A DNA stretch of 64,000 bases, taken from contig OZ023182.1 of assembly GCA_963995505.1 (NCBI GenBank), positions 15,351,619 to 15,415,618 of the forward strand, in the 5' to 3' direction. The position numbers and the translations under genes are program-made. The stretch's first letter is position 1; each line of letters begins with the position of its first letter. Source of the stretch: Hypericum androsaemum. Lineage: Eukaryota > Streptophyta > Magnoliopsida > Malpighiales > Hypericaceae. The notes beneath the pieces are model-generated. The model searched no databases. It was given only the letters and a program-made list of their open reading frames with translations, and was not told where the DNA came from. Positions 11,826-23,861 of the stretch are shown here, one piece after another.

Positions 11826-14055
11826 TATTGGGCGGGACCCCAACACATTAACTATTACCAAATAATCAGGCCGCAATCTCCATAAAAAGTAATTAACTGT
11901 TAAAATAATCAGTAAATACAACCACGAAGCAAGTGCGATCAGTATAATATTGGTGGACCAAAAAACCCACAACGTAACGTAATATACACGAGAGGCTAAT
12001 GCGCTATCTAAACATACTTTGTTGCTTTTTTTTAATTGTGTATTGTTTGATATTTAACATGTATCATGATTTGATATTTACTTAGATACTTTGAAAAATA
12101 AAGTGTGTATTTTTCCCGTTGTACTTGGAATGAATAAATGTTAGAACGCCTGTGCATCTCTCGATTTTTAAAAAAAGTACACGAGAGGCAAACCCCAAGC
12201 AGAAATTGCATATCTAGAGTGCTATGAACTTCTGGACCATTTGTGGACAATTAAATAATTAACAAAGACTATATAACTTTTTTTATACGTGTAGAGCTCT
12301 TGAAAATTAAATAAGGCTCAGATTTGATCAAATCTCTGAATTTGTTGGCTGTGTAACTATTTTATTTTTTTGTCCAATTTAATGAATTTCAATGGGGCGG
12401 GACTCCAACAATTGCATCGTTAACTATTACCAAATAATTACTCTGCAATCTCCATAAAGAGTAATTAATTCTTAAAATAATTGGTAAATACAGTAGTGGA
12501 CACCACAAAGCAAATGCGCCAAGCATAATATTCAGAAAATTTTAATGCCGACTTTTGGTTACAATTTTTGCTAAACTGATATATTCAAATATTTATATAT
12601 GTTTTCATATATATTAAGATATTAATTGTGATAGTCTTATTTGTTTGATAAATTTTATATTATCTTTCATCTTGTGAGTTATCTTCAAGTGGTCATTGTG
12701 ATCATCGTCATGTAGTAATAAAAATATCTCCATCGAATATAGTATTTAAATAATGCTAGATATTTTTTGGTGACTAGAATATAGGAAAAAAATAACTAGA
12801 AAAATTTACTACAATTTATTATTATTTAACATATACAAAATAATTTTCTGATGTATATGTATTTTATTGAAAAAAATTTCAAAATAAAGAAAACATAAAT
12901 CTAGATATCTCCATGCTAGATTGGGCCTTATTTAGCTAAGGTCAAGGAGATAAAGAATTGGAAAAGTTCCAACTGGAGACTAGGAGCATATCGGAGAAAT
13001 AATTTTTAATATGGGATGGGAAATAGGGATGGTAATTTGACCATTATCCTGAGGGTCTATTTGGATCCAGACCCGAAGGGTTCAAAATTTGTTGAATTTG
13101 ACCGGGTCTAGACCCGAATTTTTATTTTTTTAAAAGATAAGGGCATGGATATGGACTCATAGGATTCTACCAGGATCTTACCCGATTTTTAAAAAAATAT
13201 TAAAATAATATATATAAATATATTAATTACTAAAGTTTGTACCAAATTCTCACACAACCTACCCCAATTTGGAATTTTGTTTATAAGTAAATTTTATTCA
13301 TCCAAGTTGGTATAAATACCATAGTATCAAAGTTACATCTTAATTGGTAATGATACCGAAGTATCAAATATCAAAATATTATAACTAGTAAAGAACGTGG
13401 ACACTTATTCAACAAAAAAAAAATTTGTTAAGTAGGTTCAAACTGATGCTCTTGACGCTTTAGATATCTGAGAGAAACTAACAAATTGCCAAAGGAGGAA
13501 TGATGAAAAAGCTTTAACCTACGTAATGTTAATTCAACCTTCTAATATATTCTACCCTTCAATTGTCATATTAATTTGTAGTTTTTATTTATTTATTTAT
13601 TTTGTGTCTTTATATTGACTTATTTTAGCGAAAGAATAAATTGCATTCACATTTTTCGAGTGCTTCGCTATTATGAATAAGTATGGCTTAATTTTTTTAA
13701 AATTTTAATTTTTAAATAATACGAATTCGCGGGTCGCCCTGATCCTGTCCGATTTTTTAGGACCCGAATCCTATCCAAATCCTTGTTTTTAAAGAAGATA
13801 CAGGTAAAAATTGGAGACGACCTTCAAAAAAAAGACAAAGATCTGGATCCTATATTCCCAAGGGGAAAGTATCAGAATACTTAAAAGCCATTAAAGAAGT
13901 CAGTATGGGGTAATGATAGTGGGTTACTTGGAGATAAACATAATCTACTTATTAAAAAAAAGATTGGTACTACATTGGTAGACCAAAAGGCCCACCAATA
14001 ATGTTAAAATGTACAAATGTAAGATGCACGAGAGGCAAGCCCCAAAGAAGGAAGT
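11826..14055. repeat. Dispersed duplications upstream of the HAD gene
   Basis: A block at 11830-12003 (gggcgggaccccaacaca... and acgagaggctaatgcg) recurs in part at 12393-12535. Its right portion (ttggtggaccaaaa, cacgagaggc) recurs at 12165-12210 and at 13973-14050, immediately before the HAD start codon. A relic MITE occupies about 13027-13860. I infer repeated local duplication of the HAD gene's upstream DNA, broken by insertions. No other gene was seen between 11.3 and 14.09 kb. Confidence 0.6.
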
Positions 14056-14091
14056 GGCCTTTCTCTGTCCTACAGAAAGAGAGGCGGGGGA

Positions 14092-16661
14092 ATGGCATTT
14101 CTCCTCCTTAGAGCACCTTCATTACCAACGGCCATAACCGTGACCCTTTCTCCTCTAAAACCTTCCCGCTCTTTAGTACCCTCCGCAATGGCCCTAACCC
14201 ACGAACCCATGTCCCCCTTGTCTTGTAGTAACGCCTCCATTGCCCAAACTCACAGGAAGCTCCCGGTGCTGCTTTTTGACATCATGGACACCGTAGTTCG
14301 AGACCCTTTTTATCAGGACGTCCCTCCTTTCTTCGGGTAAACTCATTTTTTTCCTTTGTCTCCTTGGTGGGTTTGCCTTGTTTTGGTCAAAGATTGAATC
14401 TTTTTTATCTTTTGGAGGGAGTATGTGGATAGAGAATCAAAGATAGAAGCTGGTTGGTGTTATTTTTTAGGTGAAATATCTGGTATTCAGAGTCAAGTAC
14501 TTTCGGGTTTTATTTAGGAACAGTTTTTTTTATGATATCATTTACGGCTTAGACCCAAGTCTTCCTTTACGGCTTGGACCAACTCCCATTGGTTGGTTGG
14601 TTGAAGTGACTTTGTTTTGTGTATTTGGTGATACAACTGATGGGATGATCATATGGCTGTCTTTATTGCTCAGAATGACTTTTGAGGAACTAATTGAGGC
14701 CAAGCACCCAACTGCGTGGATTGAGTTCGAAAATGGCTTAATTGATGAGGTACGCTTTTTCTAAAGGCTAATGTTCTTTCAAGTTCCTAACCGAACTTTA
14801 GAACTAGTGTCGAATTCAGGGCTAGAGAAATCTCTGCCAACTAGTGTTCAGTCAGTTATGCTACTGTTTCACGGGTTTGGTTTCGATAGGCTTCGCCTTC
14901 TGTGTTGAAGTTGTGAAGGCTAATTTCGCTGAGGTTGGGTTACCTAGATCCAGGGCGATCAATCAGAATATGCATATCTAGGCTAGGGATGGTATTTAGC
15001 AGGGTTAGTACAATCAGTAGGGAGCGGTAGAAGGACCACTGCGATATACCACAATGTAAAGAAGAGGCCTTTGAAGGTATATATGTCATTTAACAAGGTA
15101 GATTGACTGATCTGGTCAAGATTTAGGACACGTTGCTGGTTGAAGATGATCTTTGGGCTTTCTGTGCAATACCAAGGTTTCATAGGCAGGCATCCAGCTA
15201 GCATAACATGTATGCAACTGTGTTCTTGTTTGTGGCGATTCCTTGATTTTTGTCTTAACAACCATTTGGATTACCTTTCTTCCTTTTCCATGATCAGCGT
15301 GTATGATGTGCTTTCTTCCTTTTCTTGGATTGTTCTGCATGATTTCTTGCTTAACTTTGTAATGTGAATGTAATTTCTTCGTGCTTTAGTAAGTTTGTTG
15401 GTGAGGATGGGATGGCCTTTTGTTTCAGATGGAGCTGGCTGGCAAGTTCTTCAAAGATGGAAGATCGTTTGATATGGAAGGTTGTGAGAAATGTTGATTT
15501 ATTAGGATATATGTGTGTGCGTATACTTGTTCATGCAATTTACTACTTATAGCTTTTCAGTTGTTGTGTTTGATACTCCAAATTTTAGCTTTGCAAACAC
15601 CTTTTCTGGTACAAATAGGTGTTTCTGCTGACTGATTGCATCTTTAAATATTGCACTTGACTGCACCGGAGAAACCAACTCTTCTTTCCTTCTTTTGCAG
15701 GGCTAAAAAGCTGTATGTCAAGAGGTTATGCCTACGTGAATGGCATGGAGGACTTGCTTCGTTCTTTAAAACAGAACAACTACGAGATACATGCTTTTAC
15801 AAACTACCCAATATGGTCAGATGAAGTGCATGTCATGTGAAACCTTCCTTTAATGAAATGTCATGTTTTATCTAAAGTTGTTTAATTCATAGGTGCAAAT
15901 TGATAGAAGAGAAGCTGAGCATCTCGACGTACTTATCGTGGACATTCTGTTCGTATATCATGGGTATGTGCTGTTACTTGAAGAAATTTTGGTCAATCAT
16001 TCGGGCTTCTGACATTGCTAAGAATTATAGATCTCATATGTTTATCCCCTTGGATAGTTCTATCCAAGTTTCTAGTAGATTAACTTGGATAGAAACTTGA
16101 AATAATTTCAAGAGGTCAAAGAATGAATTAAATAGAACTTTCCAAAAATGTCATTAACAGACATCACAATGGTATGGAGGTCCTGCCCTGTTCTCTTATT
16201 CAGCTTATAAGTTGGTTGTTTCTTTTCTTTCTGTTTTAGGGAAGAGGAAGCCAGATCCCAACTTTTATCTGGAAGTTGTACAGCAGCTTGAAGTAGATCC
16301 AGGAAGCTGCATATTTATCGACGATAGGTTGTTTCTCCTTCTCATCCTTGGAATTTGGAACTTTTGTAACCATGAAACCGAATTGTCACCCGAAAATTAG
16401 TTTTCCGAGTTATATGGACACCCCAATGAATACTGTCATTTAACAGTCAAGGATTGCGCATTCTCCATTGAAAATGTAGACTTCGGAACGATATGACTGG
16501 CCATCCCGGAGCAGTTTTTGAAGCTTCAGCTGCTGATCCTCTGTAGTGGTTGCAGGTTGAAGAACGTAGAGGCTGCGACTGAAGTTGGCATTACTGGTCT
16601 GCATTTCAAGAACTCGAAGCTGCTGCGTGATGATCTCTCCCGGTTGGGGATCGACGTTTGA
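14092..16661 (+). CDS. HAD-superfamily hydrolase with probable organelle transit peptide
   Basis: Splice model: 14092-14336, 14674-14749, 15429-15480, 15701-15815, 15893-15963, 16240-16327, 16556-16661, giving 250 residues with phase intact throughout. Residues 1-56 are rich in S, T, A and R and poor in acids, like a plastid or mitochondrial targeting sequence. The hydrolase core starts at KLPVLLFDIMDTVVRDPF. HAD motifs visible are: motif I region D63-I-M-D66-T (the second acid is one place later than the classical DxD), motif II T158 in HAFTNYP, motif III lysine in GKRKPDP (about 188-190), and motif IV IDDR (213-216). Phosphatase activity is expected for the superfamily, but the substrate is unknown. 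The last exon (VEAATEVGITGLHF to GIDV) is recovered on the plus strand within a longer but meaningless minus-strand frame. Confidence 0.88.
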
Positions 16662-17637
16662 CGAAAGACTTGGATCATGATTATGCAAGCTCATTTTGGT
16701 TACATCATCTGCGCCATCCAAGTGAATTTGTTGTCATTCTTTGTTCTCTAACCAACATTAGGAGAACATGAGTTCGCAGCATTTCACCGTTCCGATTGAA
16801 TAAGAAGAACGGCACTGTTTCCATGTCATTTCTGTGAATAAGTAATCCGATTTTTGATCGGCTGCACTGGTGTTTCGAAAAGATAAAGCTTTTTGTTTTA
16901 AGAAACACTTTGAGTTTGAACCAATCATAGCAAATACCAACGCAAGGTAGGTAGGATGGTAATGGGTCCTGTCACGTTTCCCAGAAGTCGGTGGGTCAAT
17001 TTTCATCCCTTGCAAAAATGGCAAAACTTTGTTTGGGAGGGAAACAAAATTCAATACCGTCTAAAGCCCCAAAGTTTAGGCAACCTGTCTAAATTTCCTC
17101 AGAAAAAAAAAAGTAGGAAATGTGCTCAGAAGATAAAAATATAATACTATGTAATACAATATGAAAATACGCGCGAATTACATAAATAGTAGCGAAGTGC
17201 CAAAATTTCCCCATGTCGTTTGGGATCCCGCCACCCGTTCTATACAAGCTGTTCCCACCGAGCTTCTAACATTAGAAACATTTTATCCGATTCGAACATA
17301 AATTTAAATTTAATAGTTCGAATTACCAAAAATAATAAAAGCACACGGAAACTTAATTGCACGTGCTTTGACCCTCTTAGTCCTCTTGTTTTCGTCGAAA
17401 TTGGTCCACTTTGCCGTTAGTTTGGTTCCACTTTAAGATCACCGAAATCGTCTTGTAGCCCATAACCCACCCAAGTCCCCTTTTCTCTTTGGCTTGCACA
17501 ATCGGCACAAAACCGTTCTTTCTCGTACTTGAAGAACACAAGATCAATTGATTTCTCCTGCAAAGTTCGAGTCTTTGGTCGAAATCTTATCTGGGTTTGT
17601 TTCGGAGTCACTAAATTCGGCTTCTTTATGCCCTGAA
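16662..17637. other. Intergenic region between the HAD and TGD3 genes
   Basis: It contains the 3' UTR of the HAD gene and the promoter and leader of TGD3. No further gene or defined repeat was seen. Minus-strand frames at 16705-17054 lack recognisable content. Confidence 0.6.
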
Positions 17638-20600
17638 ATGGCTCTTAGAGCCTTGGTCTCATCTCCCGGGTCTTTATCACTTCCACTTGGTATAATCCCA
17701 AGTGGCTCCAACACTAATCTCAGTGCTTCTTCCTCGTGGAAGAAGATTTCGCTTGATCCGTATTGTCGGAAGCAGAGAAATGAAGACAGGGTGCTTCTCT
17801 GTGCTTGCGTGGCACCTCCCCGGAACATTGGTAATGACAATTACCCTGCTACGAAGTTCAATGTGAGTCCCTAATTCGCGGTATGTCGTGTTTGGATTAG
17901 TGTAGGCTGTCGTGTTTGGTTTGGAAAGCGTTGATGTTGGCGTTGGTGACCTGAATCGCTTTCGTAATCCTGCTATTAGGATCTGTCTCTCGGGTCGGAT
18001 AAGTTGGCTCCTTTGGTGTTCCCGGAGGATGATTCCGATGTTCTTGTTGAATGTAGAGATGTGTACAAGTCGTTTGGGGAGAAGCATGTACTAAGAGGAT
18101 TGAGCTTCAAGGTGACTTTTGTTCTATGTTGTTTTACTAAATTTTTGCCAGTGTTGGAGCTATATTTACTTGTTAAGAAGCTTATTTTTGTGGAAAATTG
18201 TTGCATCTATGTGCACTTCTCTTTGTTATTGTTGTATGCTTCGTGCTTTGACGTAATAGTTCGCTGGCTACTTTTCTGTGAATAGCTGGGTCATGACGAC
18301 ATTCTACCATTTCCTTTTGGTAACTTCGGCCCATGGGGAATTATCTTAGACATTTCTGGAGCCAGTGATCGTTCGATGTTATTGAAGTTGCAATGTCGCA
18401 TGAGACATACTTTTAGGTCAATTATGTAGTTTGCAGATGACATGGGGCTAAATGGAATGTGAATGGATGCAAACTAGGGTATGCGATGAATCTGCTCCTG
18501 TCGTGCTTGCTTTAAAAGTGTTAACTTAGATAACATGTCTTTGGCTTTCGGAGGGGGAAGAAATGGTTAGTTTTCCCTTCGGGAAAAGCTTTTTCTTATG
18601 ACTTCCATTCAAGTCTGAGCTTTGTTAATTTCCCCCATTAACCTGCACTCCTTGGGGCTGTACAGTATGAACTCATTCAGGTAGCAGTTTGCAACTTACT
18701 GATCGGGACTTCCGGTTTGTTTCCCTGGCTTTTTTTTTCATTTTTAATGCATAGTTTCTTCATCTTCCCAGATTAGACATGGTGAAGCAGTTGGAATAAT
18801 TGGTCCTTCTGGTACTGGAAAATCTACTATTTTGAAAATAGTTGCTGGTCTTCTTGCACCAGACAAGGTAAATATCTCTTTAGGTGTTGCTTTGGCACTT
18901 CCACATTACCAAATGGGTTGTCTTCGTCAGGATGTATCTATCTAACTTGATCTCAACAGCTTTGAAAGTGTAAGTGGTGATGTTATCTAGATTATACTCT
19001 GCAGGGTGGTGTTTACATACGAGGTAGAAAAAGAGATGGTCTTGTTAGTGATAGTGATGTATCTGGACTCCGGATTGGATTGGTAAGCTTCAAACAGAAT
19101 TCTTTATTGTAGTATTGGTATTCTGTTGACTTGAATGATTATTCAGAATTTGGCTGATGGTCAATTTTCTTTGCAGGTGTTTCAAAGCGCAGCACTGTTT
19201 GATTCTTTGACAGTTCGTGAAAATGTTGGTTTTCTTTTGTAAGAAGATCTCAGTCTTTTGATTAGTGGCAGGATCGTTGGTGGAAAGTTATCAAACATTA
19301 TGTACTAAATTTCCTCTTATATGGTTTTGCCTAGATATGAAAATTCAACCATGCCAGAGGATCAAATTTCAGAACTAGTGAGGGATACCTTAGCTGCTGT
19401 TGGGTTAAAGGTAGTAATATGACGGGAGTTCATTTTGACCATTTGAGCGCTTATCTTGCCTGCTTCAGGCACCCGCCTTGATTCTGGTTCACATTTCTTC
19501 TGTTCGATTGCTTCTAATCTGGCCTTTATTACCTTAGTCCACAAAATCTGATCTTCTACTGAAGCATGTAATTTGGCTCAGTCCATTTAATCTAGTTTCA
19601 TAAGAAACAGACTAGTCTGAACACAAAATTATCCTGCACCTTGACTCATTCTAAAATTGCTCTATTTGGCTTCTTTACTGTTAACTTTTATATCATTTTG
19701 TGTTCAGGGAGTTGAGGATTCCCTACCTTCTGAGTTGTCTGGTGGGATGAAGAAGAGAGTAGCTTTAGCTCGCTCTATAATCTTTGATGTCACAAAGGAG
19801 ACCATTGAACCGGAGGTATATTTAGTGAATCATTTTTTGTAGCCATTTATCTCCTTTTCTGAAGACGTTCTGCCACCTAAATTTATCTTCATTCATTTTG
19901 TGTCATTCCATGAAGAATAATGCAAACACAAAGGGAAGGGAAACGGGTTGCTGATTGTGGTTTTTATTACTAATTAGTAGATGAGAATGAAACCATAGCA
20001 GCAGTTGTTGCTGGTATCTTCGGGGGCTACAAGGGATTCCAACTGGCAGTTTATAGTGATGAATTATGATGATCATTGTATCTCAAGTGAAAGTATGTGT
20101 TTGACAGGGCCATGATGACTGTAAAAGCTAGTGCTTATAATAGTCAAACTGGATGGTGGGGTTCACCTTGGCTGGGGCAATATTTCTTTCTGAATTGCTG
20201 TAGAATCGTTCTTTCTGATAATAATGTTTGACACCACGGGAGAGCTGCTAGACTTGGTTTCGAACTGGGGCAAAGAATTCCTCAAAGTCAAGTTCTTGGA
20301 GAATAAGAAGCAAAAGCATGGAATCTCTGCTTTCACATATTGATTGGTTTGGAAGTAATCTCGGAGATCGCAGGGCGAGTGCAGAAGGAGGACATGGAAA
20401 TATGACCTTGATAAAGCTAGTTGCACTGTCTTTAAGTTTCTTGAATTCTTTTTTTTTTCAAGTAATTACTAGTGCAAGTTTGTGACCACTATAATTGGAT
20501 TGGTGCGCTTACAATGTTGAGTAATTCAATCCTTGAAACCCTGGATAGGTGATTCTATATGATGAACCAACAGCTGGACTTGATCCGATTGGATCGACTG

Positions 20601-21228
20601 TTGTTGAAGACCTTATACGTTCTGTCCATGCGAAGGGTGAAGATGCCCTTGGAAGACCAGGGAAGATAGCTTCATATGTGGTTGTCACTCATCAGCATAG
20701 TACAATTAGAAGAGCTGTTGACCGGTTAGTTATATCCAATAGGTTTCTGTTTTCCTTGATTGCTTGATGACACATCTCTTTCCTAATAAAATCCTCTCTT
20801 TTTTCCAGGTTACTTTTTCTTTATGAAGGGAGGGTTGTTTGGGAAGGGATGACCCATGAATTCACCTCGTCGAGTAATCCTATTGTTAAACAGGTTAGTG
20901 CTAGTCTTTGTAACCTTTCGAGTGTGATTAAAAATGATTTAGAGCATAGAAAAGAAAGATTTAATGCAACTCTGAGCTGGATATAGAAATTGATGGTAAT
21001 AAATTATGGAAATTGATGGTAAAATTAATTGAGGTTTATATGAGGGTCTTGAAGGTGGCAAGAATAGAGATGCTGCTATCATTGAATATACTGTCAGGTT
21101 TAAATAGGTTCTCTCTTTACTCTTTATGTTTACTCATCTCTAGCTCCTTGTGACTTAAGATTGTTATTATCTATCGATCCGTGTTGCAGTTTGCATCGGG
21201 GAGCCTGGATGGCCCCATTCGATACTAG
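17638..21228 (+). CDS. TGD3: TGD3, plastid lipid-import ABC ATPase
   Basis: Splice model: 17638-17862, 17980-18111, 18772-18867, 19005-19082, 19177-19238, 19335-19410, 19708-19815, 20549-20724, 20809-20893, 21190-21228, 358 residues with stop TAG. It is the ATPase of the TGD1-TGD2-TGD3 complex, which moves ER-derived lipid across the inner chloroplast envelope. The first 75 residues form a serine-rich plastid transit peptide. The ABC core shows Walker [10 protein letters not shown] (about 130-138), a Q-loop ([19 protein letters not shown]), signature LSGGMKKR (about 233-240), Walker [14 protein letters not shown] (260-272) and the H-loop VTHQH (about 305-309). The C-terminus ends [12 protein letters not shown] as in Arabidopsis TGD3 (345 residues). 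The MlaF/Mkl-type insertion (GRPGKIASY) between Walker B and the H-loop is present. The gene is convergent with CLV2, with 443 bases between stops. Confidence 0.95.
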
Positions 21229-21671
21229 GTAGCAGATGGATGCCTTTCTGTAGATGTTGAAACGAATGCAGCAGTCGAATGCTGAACTTCCTGCTGCTCC
21301 TGAGACAGATATTTCCTCAAGCCTCCTGGAGGCGAATGACAATTTTTTGACCAAAATATCATAGGAGCATTCATCTTCATACGCAAAGGCTTGCTTTTGC
21401 TGCAAATGACGTAACAGAGCCGGAATACGATGGTTGCTGTTCTATTCTATGAGTTGAACATTTCTCCCCATGTATTCTATTGATTTGCTGTTCAAAAAGA
21501 TCAATCTAGTTACTGACCAACAGTTTTGAGGAAAATCGGATCGTCAGTTAAGTAGGTATGGGTTCAACATCTGCAGAAAGTAAAAAGCAAAACATTGCAG
21601 TAACTGATCTTAAGGTTATTGAGTACACTAAGCCTGAAATTTAACAACAGGATTCATTTCCATGAGCAGAG
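21229..21671. other. Convergent 3' region of TGD3 and CLV2
   Basis: These 443 bases separate two converging stop codons and should hold both 3' UTRs. Nothing else was seen. Confidence 0.7.
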
Positions 21672-23861
21672 TTAGACTTGCTTCTGCAGAATAAAGCTTC
21701 TAGCTCGAGAAGAGCAAAATAAGGAAATGACAGTAGAATAGAAACTAACAGCTGCACTTGCACCGAAAATCCAGCCGGAGATGAGACCATCATCTTCAAG
21801 TGCCATGCCAGGCACAACTGGGAGGCCGGCCTTATCGCACTCGTCTCCGGAAGACTGCACGCAGAGCGCTGGGTTTCCAGCAAACGCTCCGGGAAACCTC
21901 CGGTAGTCGACTTTCTTCGGTACAAATCCAGAGAAGCTGTTATAGGATAAGTTCAGAAGTATGAGATCTTGAAGGCTGGATATGTTCCCAGGGATCTGCC
22001 CTGACAAAGAATTATGTGATAAGTCCAAGGCCCTCAGATTCCTCATCTTCTCCAGCCCCGGGACCTGCCCGTCAAACAAATTGTACGACAAGTTCAGGTA
22101 CTCCAGTCCTTGCAGCCCAAATAGATCTCCTGGAATCTGGCCATGTAGCGAGTTATCGGACAAATCGAACCCGACAGGTACCGATAGGCGATAGTTGATG
22201 TTTACTTCACTGATATCAACAACTTGTGCTGATATTTTGATCTCCAATTCTCGCGTTGCAACAAATGCCTCTGTGCTCGACCTTCGAATAGCATCTCGGT
22301 CGTTAAAATTCAGACTAACATTCAAGTTACTATCTGGAATGACACCTGAGAACCTGTTTGAAGAAAAGTCAATCATTTGGATAGCCTCAAATGAGAAAAG
22401 CCAACTTGGTAAGCTGCCAATGAACCTGTTACGAGCCAGGGAGAGGTATCTGAGGTTAGGCCACTTAGTTATGGCATCATTCAGATTGCCAGATAGATTG
22501 TTGGAACTCAAATCTACAACCTCAAGTGATTTACAGCCAGCCAAAGTTAGCGGGATCTCGCCAGATATCCGGTTGTTGCTGATATCTAATATCTTGAGGC
22601 TGTCCAAGGCATCAAGTTCTGGCTGGATTTCCCCTGTAAGATTGTTGCTGTTGAGAACCAATGCCATGAGCTGAAAGCAACCGACAATATTCAAAGGAAT
22701 CGACCCCGACAATGCATTGTTAGAGAGATCTATCACTTGGAGATATGTTAGGTTTCCAATCCTTGCCGGGATTTCACCGGTAAGAAGATTATGAGAAAGA
22801 AACAGAACTTGCAGACTTTTCAGCTCTGTGATCTTCAACGGAATACCTCCGGAGAACTGGTTATGAGATAGGTCAAGGAGAACAAGACCTGACCTCTCTG
22901 TTGCCTCTGCAATCACTGCTGGAAGTGGACCAGAAAGCTCATTGGAACTTAAATCCAACTCAAGAAGCTTCTCTGAGAAAACGAGTCGTGGAGACAATGC
23001 ATGGTTCAGATGATTAAAACTTACATTCAGATGTTTCAACTCCAGTAATGAACCAATACACGTAGGGATCCCCCCGACGATGGAATTGTTGGCTAAATTC
23101 AGATAGGCAAGGGACTGAGCACCAGCAGAGTAGCAAGGCAGAGTACCCGAAAACGAATTGGACTCGAGATTCAGAGAAACAAGAGCTTGATAAAAATCGC
23201 CAAGAACACCGGACAAGCAATTGTGTCCAAGATCCAAGTACTTCAAAGAAGCCAGATTAAACAAGCTATCAGGCAGCCGTCCACTGAATGAATTGGAACT
23301 CAGATCAAGTTTTTCCAAGTTCGTTGAGAAGTTACCAACCCACCAAGGAACAACGCCTCCCAAGTCCTGGTTCCCACCCAAAGTAAGCTCTTTCAGTAGC
23401 CGAAGACTGGCAAATGTATCAGGCACAACACCACCGAACCTGTTGCGACTAAGATCAATGACTCTGAGGTTCTCCAACCAGCCAAAACACAACGGGATAT
23501 CCCCTGTAAAGCCATTTCCAGCCAACACCAAGGCTTCAAGAGCCACTACTTTGCACAAACTGGCGCGAACTTGGCCAGACAAGTTCATATCGGGCAAGTG
23601 GAGGGCAACCACCCGGCCGGTCGTGTTCTCACAAGCCAGACCAGTCCAGTTGGAGCAGTTGGACCCAACCCAGCTCGACAAGGCATGGTTCGGGTCCTGA
23701 ACCGATGACCGGAACAGCAAAAGCGAGGCCTTGTCTTCTAGTTTCAGGTCAACAGAGTCAGCCTGGTAAAAACACATGACCAACAACAACAACAAAAGTC
23801 CCAAAAGGTGCAGCTCAAGGGCCTTAAGGGAGCAACCACCCACTACCCATTTCAGTTCCAT
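21672..23861 (-). CDS. CLV2: CLAVATA2-type leucine-rich-repeat receptor-like protein
   Basis: This is a single uninterrupted exon of 729 residues (Arabidopsis CLV2 has 720). ATG at 23861 is chosen because the frame upstream opens only with TTG. Order of parts: signal peptide rich in leucine (about 12-34), N-terminal cap with GSNCSNWTGLAC, about twenty LRRs with the plant LxGxIP pattern, a non-LRR island near residues 535-575 (LEIKISAQVVDISEVN), further LRRs, a C-terminal cysteine pair, one transmembrane helix (GWIFGASAAVSFYSTVISLF) and a short cytosolic tail (ARSFILQKQV). There is no kinase domain. In Arabidopsis, CLV2 pairs with the pseudokinase CORYNE to sense CLE peptides in meristems and roots. 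The blocks ITELKSLQVLFLSHNLLTGE and LDALDSLKILDISNNRISGE match CLV2 specifically rather than LRR proteins in general. Confidence 0.95.
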   Translation of the reverse strand: MELKWVVGGCSLKALELHLLGLLLLLLVMCFYQADSVDLKLEDKASLLLFRSSVQDPNHALSSWVGSNCSNWTGLACENTTGRVVALHLPDMNLSGQVRASLCKVVALEALVLAGNGFTGDIPLCFGWLENLRVIDLSRNRFGGVVPDTFASLRLLKELTLGGNQDLGGVVPWWVGNFSTNLEKLDLSSNSFSGRLPDSLFNLASLKYLDLGHNCLSGVLGDFYQALVSLNLESNSFSGTLPCYSAGAQSLAYLNLANNSIVGGIPTCIGSLLELKHLNVSFNHLNHALSPRLVFSEKLLELDLSSNELSGPLPAVIAEATERSGLVLLDLSHNQFSGGIPLKITELKSLQVLFLSHNLLTGEIPARIGNLTYLQVIDLSNNALSGSIPLNIVGCFQLMALVLNSNNLTGEIQPELDALDSLKILDISNNRISGEIPLTLAGCKSLEVVDLSSNNLSGNLNDAITKWPNLRYLSLARNRFIGSLPSWLFSFEAIQMIDFSSNRFSGVIPDSNLNVSLNFNDRDAIRRSSTEAFVATRELEIKISAQVVDISEVNINYRLSVPVGFDLSDNSLHGQIPGDLFGLQGLEYLNLSYNLFDGQVPGLEKMRNLRALDLSHNSLSGQIPGNISSLQDLILLNLSYNSFSGFVPKKVDYRRFPGAFAGNPALCVQSSGDECDKAGLPVVPGMALEDDGLISGWIFGASAAVSFYSTVISLFCSSRARSFILQKQV

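Noticed and set aside
16440..16721. Minus-strand frame of 93 residues downstream of the HAD gene
   Set aside because: It overlaps the last HAD exon, which is well supported on the plus strand by the phase and by the GLHFKN...LGIDV ending.
17544..18087. Minus-strand frames of 98 and 136 residues
   Set aside because: Antisense to TGD3 exons 1 and 2; no recognisable protein.
22195..23700. Plus-strand open frames of 159 residues (22195-22674, 23221-23700)
   Set aside because: Antisense shadows of the CLV2 coding sequence, caused by its LRR codon periodicity.
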